Below, one piece after another: positions 51,799 to 60,787 of a DNA stretch of 64,000 nucleotides. Positions within the stretch are counted from its first letter, which is position 1. Each line of letters begins with the position of its first letter. Both the position numbers and the translations under genes were made by a program. Source of the DNA: Monosporascus cannonballus (taxonomy: Eukaryota > Ascomycota > Sordariomycetes > Xylariales); assembly GCA_004154925.1 (NCBI GenBank), contig QJNS01000046.1, positions 124,001-188,000 on the forward strand, in the 5' to 3' direction. The notes beneath the pieces are model-generated. The model was not told the DNA's origin. It made no database searches and saw nothing but the letters and a program-made list of their open reading frames with translations.

Positions 51799-53351
51799 CT
51801 ATGGTACAGTTCTGCTCCGGCGTATCGATCCCTCCCTCCGTATCTGCCATAATGGTGTAGGATTAACTACTTCACGGGGCAGGCCCAGCTGGCAAGTAGC
51901 GTCGCTGTGGGAGCCGGTGGTACCGCAACACAGCGGTCGACTTTCAAAACGAAGTGAGTATGGAGTATACTTGGAGGCGACCCTTTCCCAAGCCTGGATT
52001 ACACGAGGCTCCAGGTTCACCACCCAAGTACCACGCCAGACAATCGAAGGCTTCTCAAAATCATGACGATATATAAATGCGCAAGCTTCTCCCTTCCCAC
52101 AGTTCCATAGGGCCATAGTATGCAGTTTTGGCATGTAAAATGCAGCTGCCCCAGCATCTTTCAAGAGATCGCAAACGTCCCTACGGCCTGCCGTTCGAGT
52201 AAGTAATCGCGACGTAAGGACTAGGGATTAAAGGTGGTTCCAACTCCATAGTGGCTGACGCGTTTGGAAAAAATGCCGAGCATCGACCATGAATAAGACG
52301 GAAAGTTGTTCGAAGTCGAGGCTTTTATACGCAAAAGCCGCACTAACCGTAGGTTCCGCGATCCGGATAGGGTCGGCCTGATGAAACGACGCTCCTTGGA
52401 AGAGTGTGATAAAGTCGTCGTTGTAATCTTCGAAGATTGATAACCTCTTGAGCCCTTTTGGTAAATGCGCCTCGATCATGACGCGATATTCTACAGTTAT
52501 AAACGTTAATAGCCAGAATCATTCTGTCTGAGAAGCGTATAATGTGGTTGGGGGGATTACTTGATATTAATATAATTGCTTACCCTTGTCATAACACTGT
52601 TGTTCCATTCTATCCCATACTTGCTATGGCTCATAGACCATACATTCCAGCCGAGGAAGCTTATCCAATAGAAGCCTCAGAGCCATGGAGCCAAACCGAC
52701 GACGATATTGTCGACGTAGTACAGGCTTCGTGACCACGTAAAGCATAGGGAGTTCTTCCCGGAGAATCAACTTAACCTACTCGTAGAGTCGCTGCACAGC
52801 AGATTGCCTAGGAGCAGCGACTTGTTGGCCGTCGACCCAACCATGTTTTGGATCATGTATACATTCCTGCAGCTGGTTTTCGGATTCGAAAATGGCATCT
52901 TTATCTTTATTATCGGTTCCGAAATAACAGTTTTTGAACCAGTGTTGCGCGTCGCTGGAGAATTGTGCGCTAAGCTTTAAAGTTAACCATCGCCGGCTGC
53001 GTTCCAGGTGGCTAAGATAGTAAAAAGTTTCGAAATCGCTCGACTAATGATGGAGTTATTGTTTAATATCCACGATGACGACTCGGTCCATTGACAACTT
53101 CGACAGGTGTATGGTCGGAGCTCTATGTTCAGCCAGATGCGCCTTACGAGCCTCCTCTGACGACTAACCATGTGTTCCAAGTTATCTAGGCAAGATGCCC
53201 GCAGTTTCAGTCGACCGAAGTTCTTCTTCTCGATGACTTCCGCCCATTCTTCGCAGACTGAAGCATAAGAAGCCAGGCCATGGTTTTCCTGTGCAAGCAA
53301 TTCCAGGACCATAAGGCGTATCTCCGCCGTCAGGGAAGACGAGTATTACAT
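51799..53351 (-). pseudogene. F-box-like DUF6546-type protein gene, decayed by RIP-type stops
   Basis: Read with its breaks, this is one gene of the fungal DUF6546 family (F-box-like N-terminus plus a conserved C-terminal domain; function unknown). N-terminal text is LTAEIRLMVLELLAQ and WAEVIEKKNFGRLKLRA; the middle has DAQHWFKNCYFGTD and LLLDKLPRLE; the C-terminal part has LPKGLKRLSIFEDYNDDFI, MPKLHTMALWN and WRGTWVVNLEPRV. A 93-bp GT-AG intron fits at 52491-52583. Lesions: TAA at codon 2 (53346-53348), a one-base frameshift near 52990, TAG at 52777-52779, TAG in EP-stop-QVW at 52624-52626 (Trp expected) and TAA at 52228-52230 (Gln expected). Every stop is explained by a C-to-T change at CpA on one strand. 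Family assignment is fairly confident; the gene is dead. Confidence 0.78.
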
Positions 53352-54035
53352 GTTCGCCATAATAAAGGTAGTTCGACAATTGATGGTAATGGAGATGCAA
53401 AGATTTTGACAGTAGGTTCTGTGTTGCACAGATGCCTCTTAGCGGCTGTCGGGCATGCATGATGATGATATATGTGATCGTACAGGCGCAGGGCTGTGGC
53501 TTGAGGCAACGGGAGAAGTTGTCTGCAGTTGTTCGATTCAGGGACGAGAAGTATCGACTTTTTGTAGGAAAATAAAAAGGTTTTCATCCGGCGGTCCGAC
53601 ATGTGTCTAAGTCACTCAGATCCGATGCTTGAGGTCATCGACCTGCGAGGTCCAACATTATCGTGAGTCAGGGCTATCGGCTAGCGATATCTAACCTTGG
53701 TTGTGACTGCGGTTAAACCTTGTTTATCCCAGCCGCCCTCCTAGTACTCCTGGTCATTGCCTCCCCGGCGAACCCCAGTCCAGACGTCCCAGCCTAGCAC
53801 GATATCCCGTCAGATACCGCGGGCACCAACGGGTGCGGTCTCCGAGACGGACTTTCAGGGCTTGCACCTCATAGAGCTCCGAGGCCGGGCTCCCCGGCTT
53901 CAGCGAAATGATGGCAGCGCCGTTAGCCATAGACCTGTGCTAAGCTCAACGCCGTGCACCCAGTGGCCAGCTCCTACTAATCGCATGCTGTCGATCGGGT
54001 GGGCCACGTAAGCGTAAGGTAGATTGTCCAGCAGG
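53352..54035. other. Region without a recognisable gene
   Basis: The likely promoter side of the decayed DUF6546 gene. Short unrecognised ORFs only, including an 84-codon plus-strand frame at 53757-54011 of biased composition. Confidence 0.4.
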
Positions 54036-54728
54036 TCACCGTCGCCTTTGCGGGCGTGGAAGCTCTTTGTCAGAAGAAGATTTCGCTATCTCGCCGGCAG
54101 TGTCAGACAACTCTAGCTTGGCTATGTTGACCAGAATTGGAGTGAGAAGTTTGGTTAGAATAGGGGCATTGGCACCCCACACCACTTGTGTATATATAGA
54201 TGTGTAGTCCTCCCCAGCTACAAGCTGGTCATTTAGTATGGAATCCAACGGGTATTCAACCTATCTTTGGCAAATAAGAAGCCGCCTAGGTTGTCAACTC
54301 TGAGGCACACCCTGTATCCTTGTTCGGTTGTGGCCAGTTCGTTCTCCACTATTAACAAGAACCGGACATCGCTGAAAACGATCCTGACCGCAAGGAACCG
54401 AACAAGAGAAGCCCTGATAATGGTCGAATCGCCCAGTTTCAAGGGAACGAAGACTAGAGCTCATGTATGAACTTGGGTACACTCTGTTTGATATTGACAA
54501 TCGAATTGTTGTCCTTAGCCTCGGAGCGAGCTGCAACATATATTTGGGATTCTCAAAGTATATGATTTGAGCTCCATCTTCGCCCGCGTCCGAATTCGTC
54601 CAGCGACTATGTATACCTAGACGAGACCAAATGCTGCAGTCGAGTTCACCCTGAGCGCCGAATATTAGCAGACCGTAGATGGTCTTGACCATTGGGAGGA
54701 ACATAATATCATCACAGGCGAACCACAA
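54036..54728 (-). pseudogene. Unidentified decayed protein gene
   Basis: Three minus-strand frames appear to continue one another: about 54728-54480 (MVKTIYGLLIFGAQGELD), then 54442-54236 (RFLAVRIVFSDVRFLLIVE), then a frame shifted near 54240 (VAGEDYTSIYTQVVWGANAP) down to 54036. Each has the amphipathic leucine-rich look of F-box/LRR-like proteins, and the shift between the last two falls within a few bases. I do not recognise the family. The neighbouring DUF6546 gene has the same orientation and similar decay, which is the main support for calling this a real, broken gene. Confidence 0.35.
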
Positions 54729-56201
54729 GATAAGTGTGTTCTAAACAGTAAGGTAAGAATAATGTTGCCATGGCAAGATGATCAATTCTAAGGCAGAACA
54801 TAGTAACTGAAACTGACGTTGCTGGAACCAACTGGGTATCCGCGTATGATAGCCCCTATTTACCGCCAATAGCGCTGATAACGCTTATAGGGTTTGTAGC
54901 CTGTTGGCAGCTACTAACTTAGGCTCTAAGATATTATCCCACCAGTGCTTAGAGTTATAGTCGGATATGGATTTCTAAACAGCCACCCGGTGTACATGTG
55001 GACGTCGAAAAGGAACTTTGTTTTACTGTTTTACTAATATTTTATACTGGAGGTTATGTACTTCACCACGTACCGCGTCACCCCATACCGCGTCGGTTCC
55101 ACTTCCATCCCACCACAGCTCGCACGCCGAGGACGCCACACTATTTGTATGGATACGCCACAGCCCGCTTATTATGGCCACTAGGTCCATCGTGATAGCA
55201 TCAAGAATGGATGCCCATAATCAACAAGGTCGGGGTGGATGGATTGGGCGCCAAGGTTGCGCAATGTTATGGCCACGTGGTGGATCAGGTTGCATTGCTT
55301 TCAACTCTGGGTATAGAGGGATCATGTTCAGATTAATGGCTTACGGAGAGGTTCCCCTACATAAATCATTTAGTCCATGATACGCTCTTAGGTATATTGG
55401 CCGACCAAATAGAGACATGAAAACGCAGCGTCAGGTCGGTTACCAGAGACCCCTATCATGACACGATCAAATAACATAAGACTTCCATAATGAGCCATGT
55501 GCATTACCACACCCCAGCTACAACTCTCCAACGAAGTATGGTTGCATGATACGTAATTGGAAGAGTCGAGCTTGATCGTCCGTTGCAGCGTACCTACATA
55601 TACTTCTCATCGTCAATATTTCCTGGTTACATGTGGGTCGATCCTAACTGAACCAAACTGTCGGACACCCATAAGCATCTATTCCCACACCCCTGGATTC
55701 TATCCAGGACGCAGTAAATCCTGTGGGAGCCCTGTGATTAATTTGGGTACGGTACCTAATAGGACAAAGGAGTCCGATCGCAAGGGTGTCTACATTAGTG
55801 CCTTCCCATCACTTCCTGAATTTACCGTATCGCAACACGTGTTACGTACCTTGCACGTAATTTACGAAACATAAATGCTCTGATTAATAACTAACCTTTC
55901 CGTATTTACTATATTATACTATATCTAACTAATTGGTATGCCCTCTTAACGGCTTATAGCATTTACGGTGTTAATATCCCACCGCCCCTCCCTTTTATTT
56001 TTTTTAAAAAATTAATAAAAAACATATATATATTTCTTGTACGCTCTATTTCGAATTTAAAATTGATTTAGAATTTTTTTCCTTTCCCAAATTCCGAAAT
56101 CTATACGGATCCATACTACATTTAATCACTTTAAATCCGGGGAATTCAAACGACTTGGGGCGTGCAAATCCCGGGGAAGGGGAGAGGGGGTTGGGGGTTG
56201 C
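54729..56201. other. Region without a recognisable gene, with an AT-rich patch
   Basis: Unrecognised ORFs up to 120 codons on the plus strand (55018-55380 and 55557-55874). From about 55870 to 56135 composition drops abruptly to AT-rich, like a short RIP-mutated remnant, directly downstream of the protease-like gene's stop codon. Confidence 0.4.
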
Positions 56202-58448
56202 TCATTGGTTCGTGCACCTTCTTTTACCCTTAACTTGGCTGGACTGACTCCCCGACGGCGATGGGGTAGCCGAGCTTGCCATTGACGCGTACCCCGAGTC
56301 GGTGCCGGCTGCTCCGGGATACTGGTACTTCTCCATCCCGGCGTACGTTCCGGAGTAGCACCCGATCGGCGGATGGGCCGGGCTCTGACACACGAGCATT
56401 GCCTGCTGGAAGAGGGGGGGTGGCGCAAAATGGTACGGCGGCGCAGCCGGCACGGCTGGTGGCGCCTCCGTAGTCGGCGGAGGGGCCACCGGTTTCGCCT
56501 TGTTTCGCCTGAATATCTTTTCTAGCACTCTGCGCATCTGCCCTAGTTTCCCTTGTGTCTTACCCCCCTCCGACGTGCCTCCAGTCGGGTAGAAAGTTTG
56601 AGCTTCTGGGCAGAGTGATTTGGCCCGCACAGTAGATGTGTCTACCACCCTTTGGTGCTGTGGCTCGGAAGGCTGTGCGTACCCAGTTTCGTCAGAGTCC
56701 GGGGCTGCACGCCGTGTTTTGTCTTTCAGTGTGGCACCCGGAGCTGATGCTAAGACCGGGGACACCGCTGGGCCGGCCGGGGATGCCGAGCCCGCTTCAT
56801 GTGACGGCTTCGACTGCATCTCGCGATGGACCTGTACGACCCCTCGACTGGGAAGCGAGACATATAGTGCCCGTAGATGGCGCTGGACGTCCCGCAGCGT
56901 ATCCTGTATAGGCATCACGTAGGCCTCGCCGAACGCGTCGGCCGACACGACGTGGCCGTAGACCTCGCCAGTGAGCTCGTCAACCACCCAAGCGCCTGAG
57001 TCGCCAGGCTGCAATTCTGCGAATATAGTCAGTCCTATTCGGCAGGCCGGGTTCGGCTGACGACGGTTCATTCGCCACTTACTTGACTTGGCATCTGGCA
57101 CAAAGTCCAGAGCCTCCACAAAGCTTGTCCCAGGGCGAAGCAGGATGGATGACTTGTTAGCGGTCAAGGTGCCCCGCTGTAGACCCCTATAGCTTATCAC
57201 GACGACTTGTTCGGAGGATACAAGCGGTGCCCTCTCCGATACACAAAAGCAATCCAAGGTGAAGTCCCCTGTGCTGCCGCCTAACATGGCTTGCTGGTCA
57301 GCGCTTGCTAAACGCAAGCTCGATGCCCGGGGGCCCCTGCCCACAGAATTCGGCAGCCACTCCTCCGCCGTAGTAGAAACGAGGGCCCAGTCGCGATTTT
57401 GCCCCTTTATGGAAGAGTTAGATTGCACTGAGTCATGCTGGATTGTCCCAAAATTCCTCAGGGCTTGGTGTGTAAAAGGGCCATCGTCGCGGTCATGGGC
57501 CATTTGCTCCGGCGCCGGCAGGTTGATGAAGTCGCTTACAGATTCTTCCTCCCCAGAATCCTCATCCCCATCGTCGTCATCGCTTTCATCCTCCATTGTC
57601 GAGGACCGGCCATCAGAAGGGTTCTCCTGGATGGCTATGAGGGCGTGGCCAGCCGTAATACCATACATGCTCGTCCCGGTCGCCCCCCAAACCATGACGA
57701 GCCCGCCGAGTGTGGCCATCGCGGAAGCTTTGTTGCTCCGCACTTCGATTGGCATTCCGCACAGTGTGCTTCGGGGCCATGAGCCTCTGTACACCTCGAC
57801 GGCACTCGACGAAAAGAGTCTGAGCACGCCTGTGTTTATGACGTATACCCGAAAGTCATCCCTGAGCTCCTCTAGTACGTGGGCTTGAGCAAAGAACTTC
57901 TTTACGCTTTTGGAGACTCTCTTTTCGCAATGGACAACGATGTAGAGCCGGGATGTGGCTTCGTCATCCCCCAGGTACTTGAGCTTCATTGCAATGTCAC
58001 CGGGGTTCGACTTTTTCTTGGACACCTCCTTCCACAGGTCCTCCGAGTATAGCATCTTGAGGTCGAAGAAGCGGTTGCGCAGCTCCGCCGATATTGGCTT
58101 GTCGAAGTACTTCAGGCCCGGCGCCCGTAACCGAACCTTGGAGAATTCGGTGTGGTCGATCCGCCCTTTGGTTGTGTTCGGCGTTGACGCCAGAGACCCG
58201 TAGCCAGAGTCGGCTCCGGTGCTGGTTGCATAGCCCGCCATGTCGTCTTCGCCGATTGATACGTCGGACTTTTGGATTGCCGACGGGTCTAAAGCCTTGT
58301 CCTTCGAGTCAGAAAGCTTATCAACTAGCGGCGGAGTAGCGGATACCATGGACGTAGCATGGCTCGACTTCAACAGGTTGAGCTTGGAAAAGCCTTCCTG
58401 GACACCGAAAAGGCCGGCTTCGCACATGGGAAGCGGGTTTGGCGTCAT
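56202..58448 (-). CDS. Trypsin-like serine-protease-domain protein with DSGYxS motifs
   Basis: A 748-codon frame from ATG at 58448. A GTAAGT...CTGAC...CAG intron of 66 bp (57082-57017) very probably interrupts it in phase, giving 726 residues; splicing makes DAKSKLQPGDSGAWVVD continuous. A chymotrypsin-fold triad is visible (unspliced numbering): H268 in YGITAGHAL, D353 in NRDWALV, S484 in LQPGDSGAWVVD. There is no signal peptide, so it should act inside the cell. Residues 100-230 form a conserved-looking N-terminal region (KFFAQAHVLEEL). An acidic linker (286-303) sits between His and Asp. The C-terminal third is low-complexity with a basic helix (634-652) and a Pro-rich stretch. DSGYGS (80-85) and DSGYAS (717-722) bracket the protein. 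It is divergent from the membrane-protein gene at 58838. Protease fold is fairly confident; activity and role are unknown. Confidence 0.85.
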   Translation of the reverse strand: MTPNPLPMCEAGLFGVQEGFSKLNLLKSSHATSMVSATPPLVDKLSDSKDKALDPSAIQKSDVSIGEDDMAGYATSTGADSGYGSLASTPNTTKGRIDHTEFSKVRLRAPGLKYFDKPISAELRNRFFDLKMLYSEDLWKEVSKKKSNPGDIAMKLKYLGDDEATSRLYIVVHCEKRVSKSVKKFFAQAHVLEELRDDFRVYVINTGVLRLFSSSAVEVYRGSWPRSTLCGMPIEVRSNKASAMATLGGLVMVWGATGTSMYGITAGHALIAIQENPSDGRSSTMEDESDDDDGDEDSGEEESVSDFINLPAPEQMAHDRDDGPFTHQALRNFGTIQHDSVQSNSSIKGQNRDWALVSTTAEEWLPNSVGRGPRASSLRLASADQQAMLGGSTGDFTLDCFCVSERAPLVSSEQVVVISYRGLQRGTLTANKSSILLRPGTSFVEALDFVPDAKSSKWRMNRRQPNPACRIGLTIFAELQPGDSGAWVVDELTGEVYGHVVSADAFGEAYVMPIQDTLRDVQRHLRALYVSLPSRGVVQVHREMQSKPSHEAGSASPAGPAVSPVLASAPGATLKDKTRRAAPDSDETGYAQPSEPQHQRVVDTSTVRAKSLCPEAQTFYPTGGTSEGGKTQGKLGQMRRVLEKIFRRNKAKPVAPPPTTEAPPAVPAAPPYHFAPPPLFQQAMLVCQSPAHPPIGCYSGTYAGMEKYQYPGAAGTDSGYASMASSATPSPSGSQSSQVKGKRRCTNQ

Positions 58449-58837
58449 GATGGGGGGTCTGACTATATGTTGACCAAGAAATCCTGGCTGAGTGTCAAAG
58501 TGACGAGCAATTTAAAGCAGCGCGCCCGAATCGAGCTGTGGAAGGGAGGGGATCAATGGCGAAGGGGAATTGTGGCGGAGCTATGACATCGCCACCACCA
58601 CTTTGAAAGCTTCGAACAACCAGGCTGTTGGCGCAGCCCATCGTAACAGTCCCAAATGCCACCACAAACCAAACGAGCTAGTATAGAGAACCCATCAATG
58701 GGTGATTGGTCATGCGAAGCACCACACCATCAAATCGGATTTAATTAATATGGTGGTGCCTGCTGCGGTCGCGCCATTTGCGACCGGGCTCTGCTCGACA
58801 TCATCTTCCTCATCCGCCGACTGGGGAAACATTGCTG
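58449..58837. promoter_or_regulatory. Shared divergent promoter
   Basis: A 389-bp gap between two divergent start codons. It contains an inverted repeat CCCAT-CA-ATGGG (58691-58702) beside an ATTGG (CCAAT box on the minus strand, 58705-58709), and ACCACC/GGTGGT motifs near 58592 and 58752. No clear TATA box serves the plus-strand gene. The arrangement suggests co-regulation of the pair; that is inference. Confidence 0.45.
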
Positions 58838-60094
58838 ATGCGCAAGATGGCTACTGTTGCTGCTGCTGCGTTGTTAGAAGACATCAACATTGCGCCGCTT
58901 CCTGAACTGGGTCAGGCCCTCTGGTCCTGGCCGCCTTGTGCAAGATGCCTCGCCTGGCAAGCGTGCCTTTCCGATACGTGTCCCTGCCGACACGGCAGCC
59001 GTCTTCAGCGATATCTGCAATTCTACAAGGCTGTCGTGTCCGACTATGTCGATGGATTGCGTAAGTCCTCTAGGGCACTGAAGACGCACGGAGACCTCTT
59101 TCGGGCCATCTCCATTCTGAGGTCACACCCGGACATGACCAGGTCCGAATTCTGCAGGGTGGGGTTTCCCCAGAAAGACGGCAACCCGCCATTTGAGGCT
59201 GCAGACCTGCGCAAAGCCACCGCGCTTGTTGTGAAAGTGCTCATGATGGTGGAATGCTCGGCACCGCATCAGTCATCCGATCGGCTCGAGAAGGGATCTT
59301 TTCGCGTCCAGTGGAAGGACGACATCGCATTCAGCAAGTACATTCAGGATCTCTTCCCAGTCGAGAACCATCACATCCTGAGCTATGGGGACAGCGACCT
59401 CTTGCTCGATATGAAGTCGGAGTTGCGGGCGGTAAAGTTGAAGAAGCACCTCGGAATATCGTTTCGGGCCACCCACGATGTTCGCAGTCATCTCTATTTT
59501 GACCGGCAAGCAAAGGTTCTGGAGATCTTTCACCACACGGCCTTTCTCAAGGAGCAGCTCCGCGCAACGAAGGGCAGTGGGGACTTTTCGAATCCCTCGA
59601 CCAGCATCAGAGTGTAAGCAGCCCTATTTGTTGAGACTGTCACAAGGCATGCATGCTTACTATTGTTGGTTAGAGGAGCGCTGCCCAGACAACTGGTGCT
59701 CGAGGTCTTGGACTCCATACAGGGTGTACTCTTCCCTCTGTCCAATCCACGGTCGAAGCGGCTATTGCAATCTCTGGTGCAGACATGCTCGCTAGACCCC
59801 GACGTGACCAAATTTGAGTTCAACTCGATACGCAATCCCGGCGAGGAGAATGTCTCGTATGTCTTCCTCGCCGACCGGCTGTCGGATCTCTACAACGAGG
59901 TGCGGAACCCGCGACCGAGTGGCTGGCTGGAGAGGCGAATGGAGCGCAAGAGCGGCGCCAGGTACATGATGATGGCGACCTTGATCGGGGTCGTTTTCGC
60001 AGTTCTGCTGGGTATGGCATCCCTAGCCGTAAGCTCTTATCAGACATGGATCGCCTATCAGGCGTGGCAGCATCCTATCGCACCTGCCAGCTAG
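58838..60094 (+). CDS. C-terminally membrane-anchored protein of an uncharacterised fungal family
   Basis: Two exons, 58838-59613 and 59674-60094, join through a 60-bp GTAAGC...TAG intron to give 398 residues. ATG at 58847 has the better context (A at -3, G at +4) and would shorten it by three residues. The N-terminus has a Cys/Trp-rich block, LWSWPPCARCLAWQAC then CPCRHGS, followed by a long, mainly helical soluble region (residues about 75-340) including QRYLQFYKAVVSDYVDGLR and GALPRQLVLEVLDSIQ. One hydrophobic segment near the C-terminus (357-378, MMMATLIGVVFAVLLGMASL) is preceded by basic residues (ERRMERKSGARY), so the bulk should face the cytosol. I recall this as a conserved hypothetical family of ascomycetes without assigned function. 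It is divergent from the protease-like gene. Confidence 0.85.
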
Positions 60095-60716
60095 TGTATA
60101 ATATCTCTAAGAGCGAAGATCTGGCCGCGGCGAACTGTTGGAAAGTGCAGGACCGGAGACAAGTTGCAATTAATCGATCCCAAGACTAGTTGCATAGGGG
60201 TGTAATTATAATGTAAAGGGGTTATTACAACCTTCACGTTAGGGATGAGGTAAAGTAAATTAGGAGCAATGCCATTAAGAAATAGCAGGCCTCGCCCGGT
60301 TGACAAAGTTATTCTTCTCAATCTTTCTAGCGTTCTTTGTAAGACTCTGCATCACAAATAGAAGCATATAACTAAAGAAAAAGTATATTAAAGGTTGTAT
60401 AACCTCTGAAAGGTCCTCTATAGAAAATGAAAATGGTAAACTTTCTATAAATATAGATAAAAATAATGATAGCCAAGAGATAAGAATATCGAAGTGGCCG
60501 AAGCAATTTTCATTAGCAGATTAATTAATTAAGCCATAACGTTGTTAAGTTTAACATATCCTCCGAGTTATTAGAAATTAACAGCTGAAGTCCTTATAAC
60601 ATTAAATCATTACTTAAAAAGAAAATACCGTAATGATTAGCTTTAAAATAAAAATAAAAAGGACAAAAATGCTAGATTCTCGAATTCGAGAACTTTCGAT
60701 TTCGAAATCCCAGAAA
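60095..60716. other. Right edge of the gene island and start of AT-rich DNA
   Basis: The 3' flank of the membrane-protein gene; base composition falls from normal to AT-rich between about 60200 and 60400. A perfect 16-bp palindrome TTCTCGAATTCGAGAA lies at 60677-60692. No gene recognised. Confidence 0.5.
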
Positions 60717-60787
60717 GCTTTTAATGAGATTCGAACCCATTATTTTAAGTATTAAGATTTAACGTTATACCGTTAAACTATAAAAGT
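60717..60787 (-). pseudogene. RIP-mutated tRNA-like sequence (71 nt)
   Basis: Read on the minus strand it has acceptor halves ACTTTTA and TAAAAGC (6 of 7 pairs; the mismatch is explained by G to A at position 1), T8-A9, a D-arm GTTT-AACGGTA-TAAC with A14 and GG, and a T-arm with loop TTCGAAT and stem ATGGG/CTCAT. The anticodon arm does not fold with a 7-nt loop, so the identity cannot be read. It lies in AT-rich repeat DNA. A decayed nuclear tRNA or a tRNA-derived repeat head are the two likely origins. Confidence 0.5.

Noticed and set aside
55018..55874. Two plus-strand ORFs of 120 and 105 codons
   Set aside because: No start context, splice structure, domain or composition supports coding; they are left as unassigned DNA.
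57259..57888. 209-codon plus-strand open frame
   Set aside because: It is antisense to the protease-like gene; its Ser-rich composition is the mirror of the acidic linker codons.
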